Shown: positions 18,269-26,680 of the stretch, piece after piece
Position numbering within the stretch: position 1 is the first letter of the stretch
Layout of the letters: each line of letters starts with the position of its first letter
Assembly: GCF_000485595.1 (NCBI RefSeq)
Contig: NW_014577699.1
Coordinates: 66,937 to 93,616 of the forward strand
From: Priapulus caudatus
Lineage: Eukaryota > Priapulida > Priapulimorpha > Priapulimorphida > Priapulidae
DNA length: 26,680 nt
Direction: 5' to 3'
Position numbers and translations under genes: made by a program
The notes under the pieces: generated by a model
Seen by the model: only the letters and a program-made list of their open reading frames with translations
Told to the model about the DNA's origin: nothing
The model's database searches: none

Positions 18269-18840
18269 AGCTCATCTGACATAGTCAGATGCAGCTTGTA
18301 GAATCGCATGATTGTCCGGTCGTCCGTGCGTCAACAATTGGGCACAAATCTAAACGGCTCGACGTACGGTCACGATATTCGGGACGTGGGGGGGTAATCC
18401 GAAAACGAGTTGGGATATCGACGCTGTTGGCAAAAGTCAAAGTCAAAGGTCAAGAGTGTAAAAACAGGGAACATTCCCTCCTTAACTTAGTAAAGGAGCA
18501 AATGCAAATGCGGCACAAACTAACGGCTCGACCTAGACGCCGTATAGTCTGTGTATCACGTCATCATTATAAAAACCATCACTTGTGCCGAATTGGAGGT
18601 GTCACGAGGCAACAGCAAAGGGCACCGGGCCGATTTTAGACATTTCTGAGACATGTCTGACGAGCGCATCTGGAAAAACTTTTGTTGTTCAGTGGATGCC
18701 ACCATTATTTATGCTTTACTAAAGGAGACCATGAAATGTACTTCCGCTGAACATGCAAGTAGCAAACTGTCTGATGATCACTTTTGACCCTAGAGAGTTA
18801 AACATGATTTACTGTTAAGAAAGAATTGACTGCCGGTTTC
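18269..18840 (+). repeat. Hairpin-headed dispersed repeat, copy 3
   Basis: It begins AGCTCATCTGACATAGTCAG, the best-preserved head hairpin (AGCTCATCTGA with TCAGATGCAGCT), then TTGTCCGGTCGTCCGTGCGT. The GCACAAA-AACGGCTCGAC motif occurs at 18342 and again at 18513, 171 bp apart, as in copy 2. The blocks TAGACATTTCTGAGA, GAGACCATGAAATGTACTT and GTTAAACATGATTTACTG complete the match. The 3' end is approximate. Confidence 0.8.
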
Positions 18841-19360
18841 TATAAATCTAATACTACATTCCTGAATCGTATGAGCTAACATTGTCACATGACATTCAAA
18901 AGCTAAATTGTTCAATAATGTTATAAGCTCCTTAAATCGATAATTCATATGGCATCTGTACTCGGTCATTGTGTTACAAAGCCACTATGCCCCGCCATGC
19001 CCCCCCAGTCTGGATTCGTGGAATAGTACTTGGTATTTGTTTTGCCATGCGTAATTAATCTACAGTGCAGCCTCTATTTCACCTGAGCTTGCCGAGTAAA
19101 TAGATAGTGCTTACCTATCTGCTTGCCAAAGTGTTGCACTACGTACGATGGCAGCTTACATCTTACTAAGACACAAACTACGCCGCCATTTCGGGCAACT
19201 TTCATAACGACTCCCAACGAACAATTCTTCGAGAAGTTCCGATACCATCCTTTGCCTTCCACTGTTGCGTGTAATAGGAAACACTTGGACTAACGGGTAC
19301 AGAATCCCACCCACTCCCAGAGCCCGCAGAGACGTGATCAGCGTCGCCCCGCGCACTTTC
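18841..19360. other. No gene recognised
   Basis: A minus-strand open stretch (about 19156-19356) has fairly high GC and a CGAAATGGCGGCG motif like a YY1 site. Its ATG is followed at once by GCG GCG TAG, and no family is recognised. It may be promoter-like DNA or part of a repeat. Confidence 0.3.
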
Positions 19361-20159
19361 GGTAGACTATATCAGCTAGTAGATAAAGGAGAGTTACATC
19401 ATAATCAAGGAATTCGTCATTTACTACTATAAAACCTACGCATTTACTACCGCCGTAACTCACCAACTGAGCTCAAATCGGACTACAGTACATGTCGCCA
19501 ATCATCTCGAAACGTTCCGTCGTAACACCCGCAACACCCGCAACCGAGATACCAGCCTAAAACGTACGAACGATCTCCATTCTTTGGCCATCATCCAGCC
19601 ATTGCGCGCTCTATCAATTCAACAGCACAAAGCAGCAACACTGCGCGTCATCGCTGGTCCTCTCGAATAGTCTGAACCGTGCGTTGTGCTGCGGGGAAAA
19701 AAAGAAATTTGAAGAATCGACGCAACACCGCACGAGCATATCATAGCTGTTGGCCGGCGTGCGTGAAGGCATTCCCAGCCTATGACAAAGGTGCCTGTGA
19801 CTGTGTACGGCACAGGTATACTCCCCGAGTGTTGAGGCCTAATCTCCCAGCGACCACATGCCCGCTCATTAGCAATAGCGCTAGATAGCTGCCTTTTGTT
19901 GAATATAGGCGCGCCAATGCTGATGATGGCCAAAATGGAGAATCGTGTCGTACGTTTTAGGCTGTATCTCCGGATTGCGGGTGTCTACGAGGAAACGATT
20001 TCGCACGGTGATTGGCGAATGTACTGTGTCCGATTTGAGCTCAAGTTGGATGAGTTACGCGTAGTAAATCGTAGGTATTATAAGGCTAGTAAATGACGAA
20101 TTTCCCTTGTTTATTGATGTCACACTCCTCCCTATTATCTACTCCTGATTATATATACC
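19361..20159. mobile_element. Fold-back inverted-repeat element (~800 bp)
   Basis: The left arm (about 19361-19632) and right arm (about 19888-20159) are inverted copies with indels. Shared blocks include AATTCGTCATTTACT, GAGCTCAAATCGGAC, CAGCCTAAAACGTACGA and TTTGGCCATCATC. The spacer of about 250 bp has no coding sequence. No target duplication is evident and the termini are not fixed. Arm divergence is greater than in the 5032-5677 element, so it is probably older. Short open frames across it are incidental. Confidence 0.8.
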
Positions 20160-20359
20160 AGGTTATTATTAATTTGCCAAATATTAGTCAAATATTGAAA
20201 GATTATACACTTTCAGTGATATTAATTTTATTGTCATCATAACCGTGTCTATATTCACATATATCACATGATCTATCTTCACATATTCTATATTCACATG
20301 ATTCGCTCTGAAACTAGTATAGTAAAATCGTGAAGATATCTATATACAATGTATAGTTA

Positions 20360-20590
20360 AGGCGGGCTTATGTCGGGCTTTCGAGCCGACTTGACCGGAA
20401 GCAACTGGATTTCGAGCAACTGGAAGCGATCGGCAGCGACTAGTTGCGTCCAGTTGCCCACTGTTCTATTCCGAGCAACTAGTGGCGGCCAGTCGCAGGC
20501 AGTCGCGTCGCAGTCGACCGACCTAAGCACTGCAGTCGCAGCCAGTTGCTTTCAGTCGAGTCGGCTCGCAAGCCCGACATAAGCCCGCCT
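20360..20590. mobile_element. Harbinger-like MITE (231 bp) with TTA duplication
   Basis: The ends are AGGCGGGCTTATGTCGGGCT on both strands, continuing as inverted repeats for about 50 bp (CGAGCCGACT, AGCAACTGG). TTA flanks both sides (20357-20359 and 20591-20593). A 3-bp TWA duplication with G-rich ends fits PIF/Harbinger MITEs. The interior is built from many variants of AGTCGC/AGTTGC in both orientations. The open frame at 20370-20582 is incidental. Confidence 0.8.
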
Positions 20591-20593
20591 TTA

Positions 20594-22297
20594 TATGTTC
20601 ATGATATAAAATATAGATATGTTATTCGCATTACTCTCTGCCATGTTGAATATGTTGTACTTGCAGTGGCAGTATTACATTATTATCTGTCAACATCGTA
20701 ATACAAACATCGTTCATAGTCTTAGGGACTGTCCCGAAAAAGCAGGGAGCCTATAATTGATCATTAGACGTAATCTAAACTATCAGATCAATATTGTGGA
20801 TTGCATTAGAAAAGGGTTAGTGTTAGTGTTATATCCAATATTTATATCCAAGGTTCATATTGTTAAAATTGAAGGCTCTCTTCTTCGGGTCAGTCTCATG
20901 GATATTTGTTATGGGATTATATCTCTGGATTCTCAAATTATTGACCGGAATTTGGTCGGATGCCCTTCAATAAAACGACCGGTCGGTTTTTAAACTTCAA
21001 CCTAGATATGGTCAGGAGTGAATTAATACATTAATACACACTCCTGATAGATATCTATATTTACACATATGTATTTATAGTAGATATCTAATAATCTATG
21101 GATAGTGTCGGCCGGGATCTATCATTTGTGATTGCTTACTCGTGGTAGTATATATTATCTTTCTCTATAGCTTGTCCAATAGAAATGGATGGTGTAAGGA
21201 ATGAATAAAGCCAACTTGTTTTTATTCACTCCTAATGGCATGCTATCTAATTCTATTGCTTGGCGAAAAATCAAATTGATAGAAGTGTATACGTAGCTTA
21301 TCTGGTATTATTTCTGTGGTACAAAACCCAACTAGCTTCTGTTTTGTCAGATAGTCACGCCATCCACACCCGATTTTCTTCAAAACCTTAAAAGGTTAAT
21401 TGAAGTGTTTTAGTAATTTTTGTCGTGGTCACGATCGTGACATGACGTTACCGTGTCTTTCATTCCCAAATCGTGAGTTTGTCAGGTATGTCGTGGTAAA
21501 TCGTTCACGTGCGTTCTCAGTCCGTAATATCAAACGTTATTTTATCTATTTGTAGAGTAGTATAGTAAGGTAACAAAGGATACAAATGTAATACCAAGTT
21601 TATTTTATGGTATACATGAGTAAATTAAGCGATGAGGATCAGAAAACATGAATTTAGATCAGTCATATATTCGATTATTCCTCTAGTAATAATTTGCTCG
21701 ACCTGGATACAGCCATAAAGCTGGTAGTTGTTGTTAATTGTTACTTTGGCAGCTTTTCAAATAAATGGTTGGCGATTGACATTAGAGGCTGGAAAGATGT
21801 TTTTTGTGTGGCGGTGCACGGCATGGCACCGGTCACTACGGGCTCCCGGTGGGCTATGGTCAACCGTAAGGTAGTTCTGAGTCTAGAACTATAGACCTTC
21901 TTTCGGCCTGTGGCAGAGCAGAGGGCTATAGTTCTAGAGCTAACCGTAAGGTAGCTCGCTGGTGAGCACAGGCAGAATGTGTGTATGTTCTGTGTTTGTG
22001 ATTGTGTAAGTTGTTGTTATGATTACTGTCTGTGTTTTGTAGTTTTGCTCACTCACCACCGAAAGTGTTATATGTTATGGAGGCGGGTGAAACAACAGCC
22101 AATTCAGTGAGAGAGGTGCAAGTTGTGTGTTAGACAGCGAAGGTGGAAGGTGTGATATGTCACTGGTGATATGAAAGGGTGATACAGCCACCGTTTGGTA
22201 TTTTAGTTGGCGAGTCAGCCAATGTCGTGTTCTGTTAAAGGCGGGGTTCAGAAGCACGCAATGCAAAAGCAGAGATCATTCCTGGGAAGAAATGGTG
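20594..22297. other. No gene recognised; several short inverted repeats
   Basis: No supported gene. Inverted pairs include TCAGGAGTG/CACTCCTGA at about 21012-21050, the possible element ends AGGAGTGAAT (21013) and ATTCACTCCT (21227), the perfect palindrome GTCACGATCGTGAC near 21427-21440, and TAGAACTATAG/CTATAGTTCTA at about 21884-21938 with a duplicated CCGTAAGGTAG beside it. None is firm enough for a separate element call. Confidence 0.35.
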
Positions 22298-22313
22298 GCC
22301 CTGAAAAGGGCTG
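22298..22313 (-). promoter_or_regulatory. Histone mRNA 3' stem-loop
   Basis: On the minus strand AGCCCTTTTCAGGGCC, followed by ACCA, is the stem-loop of replication-dependent histone mRNAs. SLBP binds it and it replaces a poly(A) tail. It starts about 30 bp after the H4 stop codon, the usual spacing. Confidence 0.9.
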
Positions 22314-22343
22314 GTTGGGTTTCACAATCAATACTAGCGAGTT

Positions 22344-22577
<234 letters not shown>

Positions 22578-22635
22578 CTAATGCAGATGCGGGGATTATC
22601 TAAAGAAACAGGAAATTATGTCTACTTCCAGTTCT

Positions 22636-23581
22636 TTAGATATTAATACTTCGAATTGACAATATCTTTCGTACATATTCTGCTGCTGGTTTGAGTAACC
22701 CAGTGTAGTCCCCTCCCCAGTCTTCACTTTGATCGCTGTCCTTATATCTGTTATAAAACTCACATTTATATAAATGTTCCAAGTTCTCTTTTATATTGTT
22801 ATTACATAAATTGCACCGGTCACCGAAAAAAAGAAAGAATAAATCACCGAAGTTATTTCTAAAATAGCTTTTGAGTTCTATCATGCATGTTTTACATTTC
22901 AATGTAAAACATGCGTCGGTAAATGACATTTCTTTCATATATTCCTTTAGCCCATAAGTTTCTATGTTTATCATCTTCATTTTCGTTTTTCCTTTGTTTT
23001 CATTTTATCTCTTGTTATTACACTTTTTAAAATAGCTTGTTTTACTTGTTTTTTTCCAGGCTTTCTTTGGTTTTATTCCTATGGCTGAGAGTGATATTCC
23101 TAAATCGTAGTTATCTAAAATTTCCGAGGTTTCGTTTGCCCAATTTTTTCTTCCTCTATAGTCTGTTGTATGTATATACTCTTTTCATTAATCTATTATT
23201 TTCCAAATTAACTATGAATTGCAGGGGCGCATACAGAGGGTTTCGGTGACCATGCATGCAGTTTCCATAGTTCTAGTCACAGCTAGGGGTGTCCGGGGGC
23301 ATGCCCCCCGGGAATTTAAAAAAAAATTAGGATATATATTTGGTGCACTCTGGTGAATTTTGAGGGTAAATTCTGAAGATACCCAGACTGACCAGTTTCT
23401 GGAAACTGGTGCAAACCGGCCTAAATCCGCGCCTGAATTGCAGAAGCTTTTTTTTTGTAATTTATCTTGTCTAATATTGGTAGTATACCTAGCTCTATTC
23501 GAAGAGCTTCTAGCAGTGTTTTACTGTGTGCTTTTAGAATTTTGCGTAAGCACTCATATTGGAAGTCTTCTAACATTATAA
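22636..23581 (-). pseudogene. LINE post-RT and CCHC C-terminal region, frameshifted and interrupted
   Basis: Right of the insertion, 23581-23448 reads LEDFQYECLRKIL and EALRIELGILPILDKINYK, the usual post-RT helix block of LINEs. Left of it come NLENNRLMKRVYTYNR and then, in another frame, NWANETSEILDNYDLG and AIGIKPKKAWKK. The final open frame (22980-22636) has SYFRNNFGDL and the knuckle C-N-L-C-(x9)-H-(x3)-C, closing with a TAA. At least two frame breaks and the insertion disable it. A run of nine A at the insertion edge looks one base too long for the frame. It is a different family from the plus-strand LINE at 7815. Confidence 0.7.
23215..23443. mobile_element. hAT-like miniature element inserted in the minus-strand LINE
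   Basis: The ends CAGGGGCGCATACAGAGG (left) and the complement of TAAATCCGCGCCTG (right; CAGGCGCGGATTTA) are hAT-style. The body has TGTCCGGGGGCATGCCCCCC, typical of such elements. TGAATTGCAG occurs at both borders (23215-23224 and 23434-23443) and includes the target duplication; because the element's own CAG and CTG overlap the string, the exact 8 bases cannot be fixed. Keeping one border copy joins the two LINE segments. Confidence 0.7.
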
Positions 23582-23588
23582 CATTTAC

Positions 23589-23708
23589 GCTGTTGAATGG
23601 CTAGATATCTGCGGCCGCAACGGGATCACCCTCAACCCCAGGAAGTTCATGTTTGGTGCAGATGTTGTGGAATTTGCTGGTTTTGAGATTACCCCAGACA
23701 GCGTCCGC
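23589..23708 (+). pseudogene. Ty3/gypsy retrotransposon reverse transcriptase fragment
   Basis: The plus strand reads AVEWLDICGRNGITLNPRK, then FMFGADVVEFAGFEITPDSV. This is the segment after the catalytic YxDD region of gypsy-type RT, well conserved among marine-invertebrate gypsy elements. About 40 residues match; on both sides the similarity stops, with a LINE on the left and unrelated sequence on the right. No LTRs, protease or integrase are visible. It is a short relic, in opposite orientation to the neighbouring LINE. Confidence 0.85.
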
Positions 23709-24820
23709 CTAGAGTCCCTATATACAGAGAGTTGCGCCAACTCAGGATTTGACTCCATGTTGTTTCCAAATGTAATCAACAGCGCGCTGCCATAGTTATA
23801 CAGCGCTGTACTGGATACCTGTACAAGGTCCGAAAAATCTAATTAGACTATCATCGTTCCTTCCAATAAATTTCAAAAATTAACATGGAGATCTATATGC
23901 CTAAACATTTGTCTATATGTGTAGCTAATTATAGAAATGTAACTCAAATCGTCGCAAGCCCATATGATAGTTTAGACTTGACAACCTTTCTTCTACCCGC
24001 CCAATAGCCGTCTATATTACCTGTCGATACCGCGCCGCGTGAGACCTGCTAATATTAACCCTCGCCAGCTTCAATAATAACTCAACGAATCAGCATGCAG
24101 AGATCATAGATAAGCACATGTTTATCATGTATCTAGATTTCTAATAAAGTAACTCAACTTGCGCCATATGATAGCCTAAGTGTACACTTCTTAGTGTAAA
24201 ATCACCAGCCACCTAGTTCATTTTGAGAAGAATAATCGACAACTGTAAATCACAAGATAAAATGCGTTCCACCCTCCACTGCCTCCGCAGCCTGTAATAT
24301 TTGTTTGGCAGTTCTATAAACTCTAGCTACAAAACCATAGACATCAGTGTCTTAGCTATAATCTCTTAAATCCTGATTTAATTGAACACGATTAGCCTAA
24401 TAATTACTATGGAACCATTACAGCCGTATCCATACATCGGTGTAACTAAGCGCCAGCGGGTTGACCATTTGAAACAACCATGCGGCACCGATCACGGTAC
24501 GCCGATTTTTCCGACTCTCATAAGCCAAAGCTACATGTATTATAAGTAGCTCTAACGTCCCGCTCTTGCGACGAGTAACTTAAAAGCGATCGCTTGACTT
24601 CCCAACGCCCACGCAACGTCACAGATTGTCCTGCCAATGGGTTCGACTGTTCAATCAAGTCTCGCTACCCCTCAGCATGAACTCGAGAAGAGCTAGCATC
24701 TGCCGAGCGTCCTGAACCTCCAAGCATACCGTTTGTATGACCGATGCCTCCACGCGCTTTCGACGAGTCCAAAGCTGTATTGCAGTGAGAATACTCTACA
24801 GCCACACAAAACTACATCTC
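23709..24820. other. No gene recognised
   Basis: No coding, RNA or clear repeat feature was found between the gypsy relic and the satellite. The last part (from about 24730) grades into degenerate satellite-like CACAT/CTACAG words. Confidence 0.4.
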
Positions 24821-25148
24821 AATCACATCACTATACTACGTCATACAGCATCCATGCCGCAATCCACAGTCACATACGCAAGCGATGTCACATACCAGTC
24901 ATAGGTACGCACATCTCTAATCTACAGTACATAATACGCAGCATCTAATCTAGCAGTCACATACTCACATCTCATCTACAGCTCACATTACGTCATACGA
25001 CACCATCCCACATCACAGTCACCATACGCACATCTCACCCCTACAGTCACATACTCACCGTGCCAACTACAGTTACATATACCACATTCTCAATCTAACA
25101 GTCACATACCACATCTCAACTCTACAGTGACATACGCGCATCTCAATC

Positions 25149-25399
25149 CAGGGGCGTAGCTACGGGGCGGGCTTGGGGCCACATCCCCTCCACAAATTTT
25201 GTCCCCCGTGACCCCCCACTGAAAATTCATGCTTGATAAAAAAAAATTGGAATTAAAAACAATGCCGTTAGAACAGTATATTATAATACAAAGAAAGATG
25301 GTTCGAACCACATCTCAGTAAAATTATATATTGTGCCCCCCCCCTACGAAAATGTAAGGTTCCCCCCCCCCCGCTGAAAAAATCCTAGCTACGCCACTG
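25149..25399. mobile_element. hAT-type MITE (251 bp) with 8-bp target duplication
   Basis: The left end is CAGGGGCGTAGCTA and the right end, reversed, is CAGTGGCGTAGCTA, a classic hAT terminal pair. TCTCAATC flanks both sides (25141-25148 and 25400-25407). The flank is part of the satellite unit, but each copy abuts a terminus exactly. The interior is AT-rich with C-runs and no transposase. Confidence 0.9.
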
Positions 25400-25599
25400 T
25401 CTCAATCTACAGTCACATACGCACATCTCAATCTACAGTCACACCCGTGCATCTCAATCTACAGTCACGTACGCACATCTCAATCTACAGTCACATGATA
25501 TGTGCATCTCAGGCTACAGTCACGTACGTATATCACAGTTTACAGTCATACATCTCAATCTACTGTCACATACGTGCATCCCAATCTACTGTTACATCT

Positions 25600-25924
25600 C
25601 ACTCGCAGTTAGGGCCTGCATACCTCCCAAAGTGACCGACCAATCGTAGCGCTCGCAGCTCCCAAAGACAAAGTGACGCGTCGTTGACCAACCAATCGGA
25701 GCGCTCGCCGCTCAGGCACTAAAGCTGATGTGATGTTTTGTGGTTGCATTATTTAAGCTGGCTATCGTGAGTGGATGGTTACTGGTATTGGTAAGGGTTA
25801 GGGTTAGGGTTAGGGTTTAGCTTTATATTTATCAGCTTTAGTGCTTGAGCTGCGAGCGCTCCGATTGGTCGGTCAACGACGCGTCACTTTGTCTTTGAGA
25901 GGTATGCAGGCCCTAGCTGCGTGT
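25600..25924. mobile_element. Inverted-repeat element (~325 bp) with a telomere-like array in its loop
   Basis: The arms (about 25600-25730 and 25830-25924) share GGGCCTGCATACCTC, CAAAGACAAAGTGACGCGTC, CCAATCGGAGCGCTCG and CACTAAAGCTGAT in inverse orientation. The left arm carries an extra partial repeat of CCGACCAATCG-AGCGCTCGCAGCT. TTACATCT flanks both sides (25592-25599 and 25925-25932), suggesting an 8-bp duplication, but because it also occurs in the satellite unit this is less secure than for the neighbouring MITE. Confidence 0.7.
25795..25817 (+). repeat. Interstitial telomere-like repeat (GGGTTA)3 GGGTT
   Basis: Nearly four perfect TTAGGG-type units sit in the loop of the inverted-repeat element at 25600-25924. 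Confidence 0.9.
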
Positions 25925-26010
25925 TTACATCTGTCTACAGTCACATATACGTATAACACTCAGTTTACAGTCACACATCTCAATCTACTGTCACATACGT
26001 AGCCTAGCTC

Positions 26011-26680
26011 GTAGGCGCCTACATCTACATACAGTTAACACGTACAACGGCATGCATACACATGATTATGATACGGCGTACAAACCCGGCTTGATCATGA
26101 AACCCTGTATCTATACACTATACAGTATACTCACTCCACGCAATGAAAAGCTCACATTATTACATTGAATGGCTTCTTGAATACTGTTATCTAATAACTA
26201 AAATAACGATATTATGAGTAGTTATTTAAGATTTATCTTACCTGTGTTCCGGTTCGCCTGCACGTTAATAATGTCTGCTTAGGTTCGCACCAAAATGGCG
26301 CCACGCATGCTCTTTTTCTAGTTAATAATTGTTCGTAGAGATGGCAGCACTTACCGATCGCAATGGCGACCTGCCGAAGGTGAAATTAACCTGTTGAAAT
26401 GTTGTTGTCGTTGAAATGTTGCTGAAGTAACGTTGTCATGCAAAATAAAGCCTAGTGACATAGCGCATCGTCTTCGCCACATTGGAAACCCCCCGGTAAG
26501 AGGAAAATGTGCACATTCCTTACGGCGGTTTCGGAGGAGATACGTGAAATTACGCGCGGCCGTTACAGTAATACTAATACTAGTGTAATACTAGTAATAG
26601 TAATAGGCCTACTACCGCTGAGAGGGTCTATGTCACCCGGGGTACTGCCGGAACGTACCCTGGGTACGGTCCGGTATACC
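26011..26680. other. No proven gene; possible minus-strand first exon and promoter
   Basis: On the minus strand CACAG|GTAAGATAAAT (junction 26242/26241) is a strong splice donor. Upstream of it, on the same strand, lie about 200 bp with GGCGCCATTTTGG (near 26291-26303), a YY1-like promoter motif. This could be the untranslated first exon of a gene running leftward, but no downstream exon is recognised. ACTAGTGTAATACTAGTAAT repeats at about 26570-26600 are simple palindromic sequence. Confidence 0.3.

Larger units (their letters stand above)
22580..23583 (-). mobile_element. 3' third of a LINE, split by a hAT-like insertion
   Basis: Minus-strand segments on both sides of a 23224-23436 insertion encode consecutive parts of one LINE C terminus, followed by a short 3' untranslated stretch (about 22585-22635) that reaches the H4 fragment. 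The element is AT-rich compared with H4. Its upstream end at about 23583 is a sharp junction with a gypsy fragment on the other strand. Confidence 0.75.
24825..26010 (+). repeat. Degenerate ~26-bp tandem satellite, interrupted by two DNA elements
   Basis: The core unit is roughly ACAGTCACATACGCACATCT plus CAATCT. Copies are cleanest at 25400-25600 and decay outward, with units of variable length from about 24825 to 25148 and from 25925 to about 26010. The unit length is not a multiple of three, and open frames here are incidental. Copies are not separated by unique spacers, so this is not a CRISPR-like array. Confidence 0.85.

Noticed and set aside
19156-19356. 66-codon minus-strand frame with a YY1-like AATGGCGGCG and a nearby donor-like GTAAGATG
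   Set aside because: It has some protein-like character, but the motif's ATG gives only M-A-A-stop and no family is recognisable; at most a weak promoter hint.
24825-26010. Possible CRISPR-like array
   Set aside because: Units are directly tandem and degenerate without regular unique spacers, and the genome is animal; it is a satellite.

Overview
The window is repeat-rich eukaryotic DNA from an animal, most likely a non-vertebrate, probably marine, metazoan. The animal assignment rests on a histone H4 remnant carrying a canonical metazoan histone 3' stem-loop, a membrane-type GT11 fucosyltransferase gene, CR1/L2-like LINEs, a gypsy fragment, hAT and Harbinger-type miniature elements, and TTAGGG-type interstitial repeats. 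I cannot name the species. The background is AT-rich, and positions 12996-13688 are an assembly gap of 693 N.

Only one gene looks intact: a GC-rich GT11 (alpha-1,2-fucosyltransferase-like) exon at 15694-16610 (+), probably the last or only coding exon, with a plausible splice acceptor just before it. The second host sequence is a 5'-truncated histone H4 copy at 22344-22565 (-) that keeps its 3' stem-loop. A LINE 3' end in the same orientation lies directly upstream of it.

Three LINE remnants are present. (1) 1-1355 (-), CR1/L2-like: a 2A-like ribosome-skipping motif (GDIELNPGP), then a PHD-type zinc finger split by a ~47-bp insertion, then an AP-type endonuclease with one in-frame TAG; it runs off the left edge. 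(2) 7815-11150 (+): a nearly full-length but frameshifted LINE with endonuclease, RT (YADD), a C-terminal CCHC knuckle and a CATA-repeat tail. (3) 22585-23583 (-): the C-terminal third of another LINE, split by a hAT-like element. A gypsy RT fragment abuts it at 23592-23708 (+).

Between these lie several non-autonomous inverted-repeat elements. A 646-bp fold-back element (5032-5677, 9-bp target duplication) is nested in a larger inverted-repeat element (about 4831-6105). A TAGACTGGT-terminus family occupies 6653-6741 and 7192-7631, the latter holding a reversed, internally deleted copy of itself. Others are a fold-back at 19361-20159, a Harbinger-like MITE at 20360-20590 (TTA duplication), a hAT MITE at 25149-25399 (8-bp duplication) and an inverted-repeat element at 25600-25924 whose loop holds a telomere-like array. 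The last two interrupt a ~26-bp satellite. A hairpin-headed repeat family of about 550-590 bp appears in three near-complete copies (2120-2715, 14445-14990, 18269-18840), with a related head at 12763.

There is no operon-like or pathway organisation. The window is one small host gene and a histone relic in a field of nested transposons. The most interesting items are the 2A-PHD-endonuclease architecture of the first LINE and the family of elements with TAGA termini and 9-bp target duplications.
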